Shown in pieces: positions 16,490 through 26,069 of a stretch of DNA of 64,000 bases. The translations under genes were made by a program, and so were the position numbers. This stretch comes from Halorubrum sp. 2020YC2 (GTDB lineage Archaea; Halobacteriota; Halobacteria; Halobacteriales; Haloferacaceae), in NCBI RefSeq assembly GCF_018623055.1, contig NZ_CP076019.1:1364001-1428000 (forward strand). Direction: 5' to 3'. The notes under the pieces were generated by a model. That model made no database searches, was not told the DNA's origin, and was given only the letters and a program-made list of their open reading frames with translations. The stretch's first letter is position 1, and each line of letters opens with the position of its first letter.

Positions 16490-16799
16490 TCGGTGACGAC
16501 GAATCGGAGGCGAACACCCCAAAGCCCCAGCCACGAGGCGGGCGCACGCTCGCTGCGCTCCTCACTCGGTCGCTCACTCCGTTCGCTCCCTTGTTGCGGT
16601 GCTTGTGTCGCCTGCGCCCGCCTCGCGGCTGCCCCTTTGAGTCCCGCCCGACCGCACAGCACCTCACACCTCCCCAGCCTCGTCAGTCGCCCGTCGCTCC
16701 GCTCCGGGCGACTGACTCCCTCGCGCGTGCTCCTCGCGGCCGCCTTCGGCGGCCCCTCGGAGGCACGCGCCACCGCAGTTCGGCGTTGTTATTTATAAA
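16490..16799 (-). repeat. TATA-flanked structured element, copy B
   Basis: On the minus strand, TATA (16790-16799) is followed by GCGGTGGCGCGTGCC, the GCACGCGCGAGGGAGTC block, a perfect 12-bp hairpin (16682-16693 with 16705-16716), GAGGCTGGGGAGGTGTGAGG, GGGACTCAAAGGGGC, and a 16-bp stem (16530-16545 with 16614-16629, one G-U). It ends in a 57-bp module starting at GTGGCTGGGGCTTTGG and finishing with TTTATAAAT. TTTATAAAT therefore brackets both ends of the element. The upstream gene's stop codon lies inside the 5' TATA box. The following stretch, 16446-16455, has another TATA before larC. Confidence 0.85.
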
Positions 16800-16984
16800 C
16801 GGTCTCCGCCGGTCGCGAACAGGTACAGCTCCCCGACGACCACGAACCCGACAGCCGCGAGCGGGACGGCGAGGAGACCGCCGACGTCGAGCGCGTTCAG
16901 CGTCGCGCCGACGAGCACGCCGGCGACGAGGAAGGCCAGCCGGGAGAGGAGCGACCGCATCGGGTCGGAGAGGGAGTCGAACAC
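16793..16984 (-). CDS. Small two-helix membrane protein
   Basis: A 63-residue protein with two hydrophobic helices (about 14-34 and 38-58; LLSRLAFLVAGVLVGATLNAL and GLLAVPLAAVGFVVVGELYLF). No recognised domain. I favour a GTG start at 16984 because a T-rich box lies about 25 bases upstream; an ATG at 16960 would give 55 residues. Its TAA stop is part of the TATA box of repeat copy B, so transcription of this gene should run into the element. Confidence 0.65.
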   Translation of the reverse strand: MFDSLSDPMRSLLSRLAFLVAGVLVGATLNALDVGGLLAVPLAAVGFVVVGELYLFATGGDRL

Positions 16985-17210
16985 GCTGGGACGTCGCCGC
17001 GAACGGGCAAAAAACGCCCGCCACGGCCGGCCCCGAGTCCACGGCGAAAACGCACGCTTACGACGAGGTTTTAAGAACGGACGCCTAACCGTGCTATATG
17101 ATAACACAACCTGACGCGGTCGCCGGTCCCTCGGTGCGGCCCGGCGGCGGCACGGGCAACAGGCTTATTCCCGGACCGGGTCCAGATACGACTATCCCCC
17201 GCGAGGAACC

Positions 17211-19433
17211 ATGAACGAAGTCCAACTCGAAGTGGCGAAGGCGTACCCGAACGACTCGGGGCGCGGCATCGCCCGACTCGACCCCGACACCCTGTTGCAC
17301 CTGAAGCTCTCGCCCGGCGACATCATCGAGATAGAGGGCGCGGAGACCACCGCCGCGAAGGTCTGGCGCGCGGACCGCCAGGACTGGAACACCGACACCG
17401 TGCGCGTCGACGGGTTCACCCGCCAGAACGCGGACGTTGGCATCGGCGAGCGCGTCACCATCCGGAAGGCGGAGGCCGAGAAGGCCGACAAGCTCGTCTT
17501 GGCCCCGCCCGAGGAGGCGTCGGTCCAGTTCGGCTCCGACGCCGCCGGCATGGTGAAACGCCAGATCCTCAAGCGCCCGGTCGTCGAGCGCGACATCGTC
17601 CCCGTGATGTCGTCGACGAACCACCCGTTCATGCGGTCGCCCGGGCAGGCGATCCCGCTGATCGCGGTCGAGACGGAGCCGGACGGCGTCTGTCTCATCA
17701 CCGAGGACACCGAGGTCGAACTGCGTGAGGAACCGATCTCCGGGTTCGAGAAGACTGGCGGCGGGATCACCTACGAGGACATCGGCGGCCTCCAGTCGGA
17801 GATCCAGCGCGTCCGCGAGATGGTCGAACTGCCGATGAAACACCCGCAGATCTTCTCGAAGCTCGGCATCGAGCCGCCGCAGGGCGTCCTGCTCCACGGC
17901 CCGCCGGGCACCGGGAAGACGCTGCTCGCGAAGGCGGTCGCCAACGAGACGTCGGCGTCGTTCTTCTCGATCGCCGGCCCCGAGATCATCTCGAAGTACT
18001 ACGGCGAGTCCGAACAGCAGCTCAGGGAGATCTTCGAGGACGCGAAAGAGGAGTCGCCCTCGATCATCTTCATCGACGAGCTCGACTCGATCGCGCCCAA
18101 GCGCGAGGACGTCACCGGCGAGGTCGAGCGACGCGTCGTCGCCCAGCTGCTGACGATGATGGACGGGTTAGAGACGCGCGGACAGGTGATCGTCATCGGC
18201 GCGACGAACCGCGTCGACAGCGTCGACCCCGCGCTCCGCCGGCCGGGCCGGTTCGACCGCGAGATCGAGATCGGCGTCCCCGACGAGGTGGGCCGCAAGG
18301 AGATCCTCCAGATCCACACCCGCGGGATGCCGCTCTCGGACGACGTGAGCTTGGACCACCTCGCGGACGAGACGCACGGCTTCGTCGGCGCCGACATCGA
18401 GAGCCTCACGAAGGAGGCCGCGATGAAGGCGCTCCGGCGGTACCTCCCGGAGATCGACTTAGACGAGGAGGAGGTGCCGCCGAGCCTCATCGACCGGATG
18501 ATCGTCAAGCGCGACGACTTCTCGGGCGCCCTCAACGAGGTCGAGCCCTCCGCGATGCGCGAGGTGCTCGTCGAGCTGCCGAAGATATCGTGGGACGACG
18601 TGGGCGGGCTCAGCGACGCCCAACAGCAGGTTCAGGAGTCGGTTGAGTGGCCGCTCACCTCGCCGGAGAAGTTCGACCGGATGGGCGTCAACGCCCCGAA
18701 GGGGGTGCTGTTGTACGGACCGCCCGGAACCGGGAAGACGCTGATGGCGAAGGCGGTCGCCAACGAGACGAACGCGAACTTCATCTCGGTCCGGGGGCCG
18801 CAGCTGCTCTCGAAGTGGGTCGGGGAGTCGGAGAAGGCGATCCGGCAGACCTTCCGGAAGGCCCGGCAGGTGAGCCCGACGATCATCTTCTTCGACGAAC
18901 TGGACAGCCTCGCGCCCTCGCGCGGGCAGGAGATGGGGAACAACGTGTCCGAGCGCGTCGTCAACCAGCTCCTGACGGAGCTTGACGGCCTTGAAGACAT
19001 GGGCGACGTGATGGTCATCGGCGCGACCAACCGCCCGGACATGATCGACCCCGCGCTGCTGCGCTCGGGGCGGTTCGACCGCCTCGTGATGATCGGCCAG
19101 CCAGATCAGGAGGGCCGCGAGCAGATCCTCGACATCCACACGCAGAACACGCCGCTCGCGCCCGACGTGAGCCTCCGCGAGGTCGCGGAGATAACCGACG
19201 GCTACGTGGGCTCCGACTTAGAGGGGATCGCCCGCGAGGCCGCCATCGAGGCCCTGCGCGACGACGACGACGCCGAGGAGGTCGAGATGAAGCACTTCCG
19301 GCGCGCGATGGAGTCGGTGCGGCCGACGATAAACGACGACATCCTCGCGTACTACGAGGACGTCAGAGAGCAGTTCAAGGGCGGCGGCGGCGAGTCGCTG
19401 CGCGACACCGGCGGCCGGATCGGGTTCCAGTAG
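17211..19433 (+). CDS. cdc48: Cdc48/VCP-family AAA+ ATPase
   Basis: A 740-residue double AAA+ unfoldase, the archaeal Cdc48 (CdcH) that extracts and unfolds proteins, probably for the proteasome. Residues 1-180 form the double-psi barrel N-domain. D1 has Walker A GPPGTGKT at 230-237, Walker [13 protein letters not shown], and an arginine finger in [12 protein letters not shown]2 repeats the set (GPPGTGKT near 503, [21 protein letters not shown]). The C-terminal tail ends in GFQ and is Gly/Asp-rich rather than carrying an HbYX motif, so direct proteasome docking through a tail is not supported. Length is normal. Confidence 0.96.
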   Translation: MNEVQLEVAKAYPNDSGRGIARLDPDTLLHLKLSPGDIIEIEGAETTAAKVWRADRQDWNTDTVRVDGFTRQNADVGIGERVTIRKAEAEKADKLVLAPPEEASVQFGSDAAGMVKRQILKRPVVERDIVPVMSSTNHPFMRSPGQAIPLIAVETEPDGVCLITEDTEVELREEPISGFEKTGGGITYEDIGGLQSEIQRVREMVELPMKHPQIFSKLGIEPPQGVLLHGPPGTGKTLLAKAVANETSASFFSIAGPEIISKYYGESEQQLREIFEDAKEESPSIIFIDELDSIAPKREDVTGEVERRVVAQLLTMMDGLETRGQVIVIGATNRVDSVDPALRRPGRFDREIEIGVPDEVGRKEILQIHTRGMPLSDDVSLDHLADETHGFVGADIESLTKEAAMKALRRYLPEIDLDEEEVPPSLIDRMIVKRDDFSGALNEVEPSAMREVLVELPKISWDDVGGLSDAQQQVQESVEWPLTSPEKFDRMGVNAPKGVLLYGPPGTGKTLMAKAVANETNANFISVRGPQLLSKWVGESEKAIRQTFRKARQVSPTIIFFDELDSLAPSRGQEMGNNVSERVVNQLLTELDGLEDMGDVMVIGATNRPDMIDPALLRSGRFDRLVMIGQPDQEGREQILDIHTQNTPLAPDVSLREVAEITDGYVGSDLEGIAREAAIEALRDDDDAEEVEMKHFRRAMESVRPTINDDILAYYEDVREQFKGGGGESLRDTGGRIGFQ

Positions 19434-19498
19434 ACCGTTCGCCGCGGTCCGCACCGTCCGACCGTTTTTGCGTTCACGACACGTACTGAGCGGCGACT

Positions 19499-19747
19499 AT
19501 GTCCGACGACGTGACCGTCGACGTGGAGGTCGAAGTGGAGGTCGACCGCGACGAACTGGAGATCGAACGCGACGGCGCCGAGGCGATCGAGGCGACCTAC
19601 GAGGCGAACGGGATCGAGATCGAGGTCGAAGCGGAGGTTGAGACGGACGCCGGAAGCGACGACGAGGGAGGCGAGGACGGCGAGGGCGGCGAGGGCGACG
19701 AGGGCGGCGACGCCGACCACGAGCCCGGCTACGAGGACACCGAGTAG
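19499..19747 (+). CDS. Small acidic protein
   Basis: An 82-residue, extremely acidic protein: VDVEVEVEVDRDELEIE and IEIEVEAEVETD segments alternate charge and valine/isoleucine as in beta strands, then a Gly/Glu/Asp tail with GGEDGEGGEGDEGGD. No recognised domain. A TTTTTG box about 35 bases before the ATG could be its promoter. Its strong acidity is that of real haloarchaeal proteins, but low complexity limits confidence. Confidence 0.6.
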   Translation: MSDDVTVDVEVEVEVDRDELEIERDGAEAIEATYEANGIEIEVEAEVETDAGSDDEGGEDGEGGEGDEGGDADHEPGYEDTE

Positions 19748-19823
19748 CGGACCCGCACCGCTCTCGCGACGAGCCGCCGCCCCGTTTCGCACCTTTTAAC
19801 CTCGCCAGCGACCAAGCGGGGGT

Positions 19824-20357
19824 ATGTCTCAGCCCCGCGTCCCCGGCGGCGACGAGAACGCGCTGGAGCTGCCCTGCGGGGAGGCGATCGGCGTGGGCGC
19901 ACTGGATCTCGGAATGCGCGAGTACGAGTGCGACTGCGGGGAGACCCACGCGGTCGTGATGGACGTCCACCCCCCGGAGCGGTTCCTCCCGGACTTCCTC
20001 GTCGAGGTGCTCCGCGAGGCCATCGAGACGACCAGCGAGGAGATGCCGGAGTTCGACACGCCGCACCTGCTCGGCGTCGTCTTAGAGGAGTTCCCGGAGG
20101 CCGTCGTCTCGCACGACGCCAGCGAGAACGCCGACGTGGGGTACGCGATGGTGTGGGTGGCACAGTTCGACTCCCGCCGGCTCCACGAGGTCGTCGTGGA
20201 ACTCGTCGTCGAGCTGATGGAACACGCCGTGAGCCACGCGGACGACGACGAGGCGCTGTCGGCGTTCGAACAGGAGATGGTCGAGTTCGACGTGAGCGAG
20301 TTCGTCGAGCAGTACCGCGCCGAGCGCGACCTCGAGGCCGAGGATCCCTACGCCTGA
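19824..20357 (+). CDS. DUF5815-like haloarchaeal protein
   Basis: A 177-residue acidic cytoplasmic protein. Near the N-terminus, PCGEAIGVGALDLGMREYECDCGETHAVVMDVHPPERFLP has three cysteines in C...CxC spacing and may bind metal. The rest is mainly helical, including [23 protein letters not shown] recall this pattern from haloarchaeal DUF5815 proteins; function is unknown. A TTTTAAC box about 26 bases before the ATG suggests a leaderless transcript. Confidence 0.8.
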   Translation: MSQPRVPGGDENALELPCGEAIGVGALDLGMREYECDCGETHAVVMDVHPPERFLPDFLVEVLREAIETTSEEMPEFDTPHLLGVVLEEFPEAVVSHDASENADVGYAMVWVAQFDSRRLHEVVVELVVELMEHAVSHADDDEALSAFEQEMVEFDVSEFVEQYRAERDLEAEDPYA

Positions 20358-20495
20358 ATCGGACCGGCCGGTCTCGGTTCGCTCCCCGAAGACCGCTCAA
20401 ACGCCGACATACGGCCGTTTCACGCCTCGTGTCTGACAGCCGTCCGACTTCTGTCTCACTCAACCCTATATGTTCGGAGACCGTACGTAAGACAC

Positions 20496-20720
20496 ATGAG
20501 CGCCGGCGAATACGACCGGTACGACCGGATCCGCGGCGTGCTCGCCGAGGCGGACGAGCCGCTGACGGCCCGGGAGATCCTCGCCCTCGTCGAGGAGTGC
20601 GACGACTGCGAGGCGATCGACAGCCCGCACCGCGTCGCGACGGTGCTGGGGCGCCGGGCCGAGCGCGGCGAGGTCGAGGTCATCGCGGGACAGCCGTACC
20701 GGTACCGGCTCGATACCTGA
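20496..20720 (+). CDS. Small winged-helix protein
   Basis: A 74-residue protein that looks like one winged-helix domain: RIRGVLAEADEPLTAREILALV (helices 1-2), SPHRVATVLGRRAERGEVEVI (recognition helix and wing) and a terminal strand PYRYRL. Two cysteines (CDDC) could form a metal site. It may bind DNA or be an antitoxin-like regulator, but no partner gene is adjacent. A CCTATATG box lies about 27 bases upstream. Confidence 0.75.
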   Translation: MSAGEYDRYDRIRGVLAEADEPLTAREILALVEECDDCEAIDSPHRVATVLGRRAERGEVEVIAGQPYRYRLDT

Positions 20721-20747
20721 GGGCGGCCGCTCTTACTGCGGCGCCTG

Positions 20748-21758
20748 CTACGGCGAGACTATCAGATCGAACCGAGAGACCCCGTCTCGGTACTCGACGA
20801 CGACGTTCCGGAAGTCGACGCGGTCGTCGTAGTCGCCTATCGGCCGGAGGTCGCCGGCGATACCGAGCGCGTCGAGGGCCTCGTCGAGTGCCTCCGACGG
20901 CGGCGCGCCCTCCTCGTACCGACGCGGTTCGTCGGCTATCGCGTCGTCTAACACCCCCCGAGCGGCCTCCGAGAGCCCGGCCGCGTTCAGGTCGCGTTCG
21001 ACGATCCGCTCGCGCGCGTGTTCGGTGAACTCGCTCCGTACGTCCGATATTTCGGTGACGGCGTACGTCCACTCCGGAACCCGAACCGTCCGACGCTCCG
21101 CGACGGTTCGGAAGAACTCGTCCTCGTACTCGACGAACTCGAACGCGGGCGACGGGACGAGGTCGCTGGCGTCGGCGTCGAGCCCGTGGTGGAACTCGAC
21201 GGTCTGAAGCCCGTCGAACTCGGGGTCGCCGAGGAAGCCGTCGTGGCCCGCGTACACGGCGTCGAGCGCCGCGTCGAGCACGCGCTCGTCTTGGTCCGAG
21301 AGGTCGAACGGCGGCCGCGCCACCGTCGCGTCGTCGGGCGGCGTCTCGTCGCGGCGTTCGAGCGCGAAGTGCCATCGCTCCCGTTCGAGGGAACGTTCCG
21401 ATTCGATTCGAACCTCGTAGAAGGTCCCGTCGCGTTCGAGGAACGTCGGGCGCGGCCGCGTCTCCGTCCCCCACCGATCGCGGCCGACGAGCGGCCATTG
21501 CCTGACCGTCACGTTCCCGGTCTCGAACAGCTCCGAGAGGTACGCCGTCTTGGTCTCGGTCGCGAAGTCGACGCGGGTCACGGCGTCGATCTCGGTCGGA
21601 TCGGGCCACAGATACGGACGTCCGATCGACGAGAGGTCCAGTTCGTCAGCGATGAGCGCGTACGAGTCGAGGCTGCCGGGGCTCAGACACCCGCCGGTCG
21701 CGGCAGCCGCGCCGGCGGCGCCGAGCAGTCGGAGGGCACGGCGGCGGGAACAGGTCAT
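20748..21758 (-). CDS. Secreted lipoprotein, unknown function
   Basis: A 336-residue protein with a twin-arginine-type signal and lipobox: MTCSRRRALRLLGAAGAAAATGGC. The mature protein is acidic and contains RVDFATETKTAYLSELFETGNVTVRQWPLV, a middle FEVRIESERSLERERWHFALERRDE-like beta region, and a C-terminal helical segment. I recognise no domain. It should be exported and membrane-anchored. The downstream gap to carB contains the divergent carB promoter. Confidence 0.8.
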   Translation of the reverse strand: MTCSRRRALRLLGAAGAAAATGGCLSPGSLDSYALIADELDLSSIGRPYLWPDPTEIDAVTRVDFATETKTAYLSELFETGNVTVRQWPLVGRDRWGTETRPRPTFLERDGTFYEVRIESERSLERERWHFALERRDETPPDDATVARPPFDLSDQDERVLDAALDAVYAGHDGFLGDPEFDGLQTVEFHHGLDADASDLVPSPAFEFVEYEDEFFRTVAERRTVRVPEWTYAVTEISDVRSEFTEHARERIVERDLNAAGLSEAARGVLDDAIADEPRRYEEGAPPSEALDEALDALGIAGDLRPIGDYDDRVDFRNVVVEYRDGVSRFDLIVSP

Positions 21759-21970
21759 GTCCGTCACGGGATTCCCGACATCTCGGTAAATTCCTTGTGG
21801 TGGGCGCCTCAGCCCCCGTATTCGGCGGCGACGCGCCGCACGTTCTGGACATCGAGGCTTCCGTTCGCGGCGGTCGTGTCGGAGATCACGCGGTGCAGTA
21901 GCAACCACCGTGGTACTCGACCGCTTGCGAAAATCGCAAATTTGCTGCGAGATTCGTACTCTACCGCCGA

Positions 21971-21980
21971 CCTTATTACG
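21971..21980 (+). promoter_or_regulatory. TATA-like box of carB
   Basis: CCTTATTACG is centred about 27 bases before the carB ATG at 22003, consistent with a leaderless transcript. The 21800-21960 stretch before it is AT-richer than its surroundings and holds no supported gene. Confidence 0.6.
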
Positions 21981-22002
21981 ATGAGCGTATTCCGTCCGCG
22001 TA

Positions 22003-25000
22003 ATGAGCGAGGACCGGACGATTCTACTCATCGGCAGCGGACCGATACAGATCGGGCAGGCGGCCGAGTTCGACTACTCCGGCGCGCAGGCGTGTCGCGC
22101 GCTCCAAGAGGAGGGCGCCCGCGTCGTCTTAGTGAACTCGAACCCCGCGACGATCATGACCGACCCCGAGACGGCCGACCGGGTGTACATCGAGCCGATC
22201 ACCCCGGAGGCCATCGCGGAGGTCATCCGGATCGAGGAGCCGGACGGCGTCATCGCCGGGCTGGGCGGCCAGACCGGACTCAACGTCACCGCCGAGCTTG
22301 CCGAGGAGGGAATTCTGGAAGAGCACGACGTCGAAGTGATGGGGACGCCGCTCGACACCATCTACGCGACGGAGGACCGCGACCTGTTCCGCCAGCGGAT
22401 GGAGGGCCTCGGACAGCCGGTGCCGAAGTCGACGACCATCTCCTTAGACGACGACGAGTCGGTCACCGACTTCGACGAGGAGTACTTCCGCGAGCGGGTT
22501 CAGGACGCGGTCGACGCGGTCGGGGGGCTCCCGGTCATCGCGCGGACGACGTACACGCTCGGGGGCTCCGGCTCGGGCGTCGTCGACGAGTTCGAGGAGC
22601 TGGTCGAGCGCGTCCGGAAGGGACTCCGCCTCTCGCGCAACAGCGAGGTGCTGATCACGGAGTCCATCGCGGGCTGGGTCGAGTTGGAGTACGAGGTGAT
22701 GCGGGACGCCGACGACTCCTGTATCATCATCTGTAACATGGAGAACATCGACCCGATGGGGATCCACACCGGCGAGTCGACGGTCGTCACCCCCTCGCAG
22801 GTGATCCCCGACGACGGCCATCAGGAGATGCGCGACGCGGCGCTCGAAGTGATCCGCGACCTCGGCATTCAGGGCGGCTGTAACATCCAGTTCGCGTGGC
22901 ACGACGACGGGACGCCGGGCGGCGAGTACCGCGTCGTCGAGGTGAACCCGCGCGTCTCGCGCTCCTCCGCGCTCGCGTCGAAGGCGACCGGCTACCCCAT
23001 CGCCCGCGTCACGGCGAAGGTCGCCTTGGGCAAGCGCCTCCACGAGATCGAAAACGAGATCACCGGCGAGACGACCGCCGCCTTCGAGCCGGCGATCGAC
23101 TACGTGGTGACGAAGGTGCCGCGCTGGCCAATCGACAAGTTCGACGACGTGGACTTCGAGCTGGGCACGGCGATGAAGTCCACCGGCGAGGCGATGTCCA
23201 TCGGCCGGACGTTCGAGGAGAGCATGGTGAAGGCGCTCCGCTCCTCGGAGTACGACCCCGCGGTCGACTTCGACGAGGTAGACGACGACGAACTCGAATC
23301 GGAGTACCTCGAACGCCCCAGCCCGGACCGCCCGTACGCGATGTTCGAGGCGTTCGACCGCGGCTACGAGGTCGACGACGTGATCGACCTCACCGGCATC
23401 CACCGCTGGTACGTCGAGCGCTTCGAGAAGATCGCCGACGGCACCGCCGCGGCCGCCGAGGGCGACTTCACCGAGGCGGCCATGGTCGGCCGCACCGACG
23501 CGGAGATCGCCGCGACCGCGACCGCCGGCGGCGTCGACGCCGACGTGGGGACAGTCGAGAGCGCGGTGCCCGACCGCACCTACAAGCAGGTCGACACCTG
23601 CGCGGGCGAGTTCGAGGCCTCCACGCCGTACTACTACTCCGCACGACTGCCGGAGTTCCTCCAAGGGGCCGACACCGCGGGCGCCGCGAACGAGGTCCGC
23701 GTCGACCCCGACGTCGAGAGCGTCGTGGTCGTCGGCGGCGGCCCGATCCGCATCGGGCAGGGCGTCGAGTTCGACTACTGCGCGGTCCATGCGGTGCGCG
23801 CGCTCCGCGAACTCGGCATCGACGCGCACGTGATCAACAACAACCCCGAGACGGTGTCGACCGACTACGACACCTCCGATGGGCTGTTCTTCGAACCCAT
23901 CTCCGCCGAGGAGGTGGCCGACGTGATCGAGACGACCGGCGCCGACGGCGTGATGGTCCAGTTCGGCGGCCAGACCTCCGTCAACGTGGGCGAACCCCTT
24001 CAGGCGGAGATCGAGCGCCGCGGGCTGGACTGCGAGATTCTGGGGACGAGCGTCGAGGCGATGGACCTCGCGGAGGACCGCGACCGGTTCAACGTCCTGA
24101 TGGACGAGTTGGGCGTCGCCCAGCCCGAGGGCGGCACCGCGACCAGCGAGGACGAGGCGCTCGAACTCGCTCACGAAATCGGGTACCCCGTCCTCGTGCG
24201 CCCCTCCTACGTGCTCGGCGGGCGCGCGATGCGCGTCGTCGAGGACGACGCGGAGCTAGAGGAGTACATCGAGGAGGCGGTCCGCGTCTCGCCCGACAAG
24301 CCCATCCTCGTCGACCAGTTCCTCGACGACGCGGTCGAACTGGACGTCGACGCGGTCGCCGACGTCGGCGCGTCACACGCGCCTGCAAGCGAGACGGAGT
24401 CTCGCCCTGGCGAGGACGTCCTCCTCGGCGGCGTGATGGAACACGTCGAGAGCGCTGGCGTCCATTCGGGCGACTCCGCGTGTATGATCCCGCCGCGCTC
24501 GCTCGACGACGAGACGCTGGCGCGGGTCCGCGAGGTGACCGAGGACATCGCCCGCGCGCTCGACACGGTCGGCCTGCTCAACGTCCAGCTGGCGGTGACG
24601 GGCGTCGAGGGCGAGGCGGAAAGCGAGGTGTACGTGTTGGAGGCGAACCCGCGCTCCTCGCGGACCGTCCCGTTCGTCTCGAAGGCGACGGGCGTCCCCA
24701 TCGCCAAGCTCGCGGCGAAGGTGATGACCGACGACCTGACCCTCGCGGACCTCGACGCCGACGAGCAGATCCCCGAACACCGCTCGGTGAAGGAGGTCGT
24801 CCTCCCGTTCGACCGCCTGCCGGGCTCGGACCCGCGGCTCGGCCCGGAGATGAAGTCCACGGGCGAGGTGATGGGCACCGCGACCTCCTTCGGCAAGGCG
24901 TACGACAAGGCGCAGGACTCTACGGGTAAGCCGATCCCGGAGTCGGGCACCGCCGTCGTCGACCTCTCGGCCGAGGAGTTCCCGGACCCCGGCACCGAGG

Positions 25001-25275
25001 AAGGGGAGGCGCTCGTCGCGGGCTACGCGGAGCACTTCGAGCTGAGCGAGGCGACCGACCTGATCGAGGCGGCCAAGCGCGGCGACCTCGACCTCATCGT
25101 CTCGCGCCAGCGCGACCTGCTGGAGGTCGCCGTCGAGGAGGAGATCACCTACTTCTCGACGCACGCCTCCGCGAAGGCGGCCCTGGAGGCGCTCGACCAC
25201 GCGAACGACGACCTCGACGTGATGGCGGTCTCCGACCGCCCCAAGCGCGTCGAGGACTGGGGCGCGGCCGAGTAG
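22003..25275 (+). CDS. carB: Carbamoyl-phosphate synthase large subunit
   Basis: A 1,090-residue CarB making carbamoyl phosphate for pyrimidines and arginine. The two ATP-grasp halves are visible: residues 1-550 begin LLIGSGPIQIGQAAEFDYSG, and residues about 560-950 repeat VVGGGPIRIGQGVEFDYC. Each half has an ATP loop and a VEVNPR/VLEANPR metal site. The last 130 residues form the MGS-like allosteric domain, where UMP or ornithine acts in bacteria. An extra insert (about 785-805) is Ala/Glu-rich. No carA is adjacent in the window, so the amidotransferase subunit must be elsewhere. Confidence 0.97.
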   Translation: MSEDRTILLIGSGPIQIGQAAEFDYSGAQACRALQEEGARVVLVNSNPATIMTDPETADRVYIEPITPEAIAEVIRIEEPDGVIAGLGGQTGLNVTAELAEEGILEEHDVEVMGTPLDTIYATEDRDLFRQRMEGLGQPVPKSTTISLDDDESVTDFDEEYFRERVQDAVDAVGGLPVIARTTYTLGGSGSGVVDEFEELVERVRKGLRLSRNSEVLITESIAGWVELEYEVMRDADDSCIIICNMENIDPMGIHTGESTVVTPSQVIPDDGHQEMRDAALEVIRDLGIQGGCNIQFAWHDDGTPGGEYRVVEVNPRVSRSSALASKATGYPIARVTAKVALGKRLHEIENEITGETTAAFEPAIDYVVTKVPRWPIDKFDDVDFELGTAMKSTGEAMSIGRTFEESMVKALRSSEYDPAVDFDEVDDDELESEYLERPSPDRPYAMFEAFDRGYEVDDVIDLTGIHRWYVERFEKIADGTAAAAEGDFTEAAMVGRTDAEIAATATAGGVDADVGTVESAVPDRTYKQVDTCAGEFEASTPYYYSARLPEFLQGADTAGAANEVRVDPDVESVVVVGGGPIRIGQGVEFDYCAVHAVRALRELGIDAHVINNNPETVSTDYDTSDGLFFEPISAEEVADVIETTGADGVMVQFGGQTSVNVGEPLQAEIERRGLDCEILGTSVEAMDLAEDRDRFNVLMDELGVAQPEGGTATSEDEALELAHEIGYPVLVRPSYVLGGRAMRVVEDDAELEEYIEEAVRVSPDKPILVDQFLDDAVELDVDAVADVGASHAPASETESRPGEDVLLGGVMEHVESAGVHSGDSACMIPPRSLDDETLARVREVTEDIARALDTVGLLNVQLAVTGVEGEAESEVYVLEANPRSSRTVPFVSKATGVPIAKLAAKVMTDDLTLADLDADEQIPEHRSVKEVVLPFDRLPGSDPRLGPEMKSTGEVMGTATSFGKAYDKAQDSTGKPIPESGTAVVDLSAEEFPDPGTEEGEALVAGYAEHFELSEATDLIEAAKRGDLDLIVSRQRDLLEVAVEEEITYFSTHASAKAALEALDHANDDLDVMAVSDRPKRVEDWGAAE

Positions 25276-25363
25276 CCGAGAGAACTGGTGAGTTGTGAAG
25301 CGGGGGGTAAAAGGGCGCGTTCGGAGGGGAACCCACAAGCCGCCCGCCGCCCTGCGGAGCGGT

Positions 25364-26023
25364 GTGAACGTCGACATTCTGCTGTACGACGGCTTCGACG
25401 AGCTGGACGGGATCGGCCCGTACGAGGTGTTCGACTACGCGCTCGGCTTCGCCGCCGAGGAGACGGCCGACGCCGGCGCCGGCGACGGTGACGACGCCGG
25501 GCGGGACGGCCGCGTCCGGTACGTCACGCTCGACGAGCGCGATCGGGTGACGGCGAGCCACGGGACCCGCGTCGGCGTGGATGGAGTCCTCCCCGACCCG
25601 GAGGCCGACGGCGCGCCCGACCTGCTGGTCGTCCCCGGGGGCGGCTGGAGCGCGCGCGACGAGGCGGCGAGCGCGTGGGCGGAGGCCCAGCAGGGCGACG
25701 TGCCGCGCGCGCTGGCGGCGCACCACGCGGCCGGCACGCGGATCGCCTCGGTGTGCACCGGCTCGATGCTGCTCGCGGAGGCGGGCGTCACCGACGGCCG
25801 CCGCGCCGTCACCCACGCCTCGGCGCTCGACGAGCTTCGGGAGTCGGGCGCGGAGGTCGTCGACGCGCGCGTCGTCGACGACGGCGACCTCCTCTCCGCC
25901 GGCGGGGTCACCTCCGGTATCGACCTCGCCTTACACGTCGTCGAGCGCGAGTACGGGGAGGAGATAGCCGACCGCGTGGCGACCGTCATCGAGTACGAGC
26001 GGCGGTACGAGGTCGCGGCGTAG
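25364..26023 (+). CDS. DJ-1/PfpI-family protein (class I glutamine amidotransferase-like)
   Basis: A 219-residue single-domain protein. MNVDILLYDGFDELDGIGPYEVF opens the fold, LLVVPGGGW is the glycine loop, and the nucleophile elbow is IASVCTGSMLLAEAG with C131. The ALHVVEREYG C-terminus matches proteins of the isonitrile-hydratase/AraC-like branch. A disordered acidic insert is at 33-50. The GTG at 25364 fits the family start; an upstream ATG would add 23 basic residues. Reaction unknown. Confidence 0.87.
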   Translation: MNVDILLYDGFDELDGIGPYEVFDYALGFAAEETADAGAGDGDDAGRDGRVRYVTLDERDRVTASHGTRVGVDGVLPDPEADGAPDLLVVPGGGWSARDEAASAWAEAQQGDVPRALAAHHAAGTRIASVCTGSMLLAEAGVTDGRRAVTHASALDELRESGAEVVDARVVDDGDLLSAGGVTSGIDLALHVVEREYGEEIADRVATVIEYERRYEVAA

Positions 26024-26069
26024 GTCGGCCGAGCGCCGGACGGGCGCCCCGTCGACGGGCCGGACGCGG

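Noticed and set aside
21800-21885. A 26-residue minus-strand frame (VISDTTAANGSLDVQNVRRVAAEYGG).
   Set aside because: Too short to assign; may be the tail of a lost gene but no other evidence.
12841-24174. Very long antisense reading frames inside aspS, carB, cdc48 and others (for example 12841-13812, 22444-24174).
   Set aside because: They are products of GC-rich codon positions in real genes: their protein is Arg/Val-rich, without homology, and opposite an unmistakable conserved gene.
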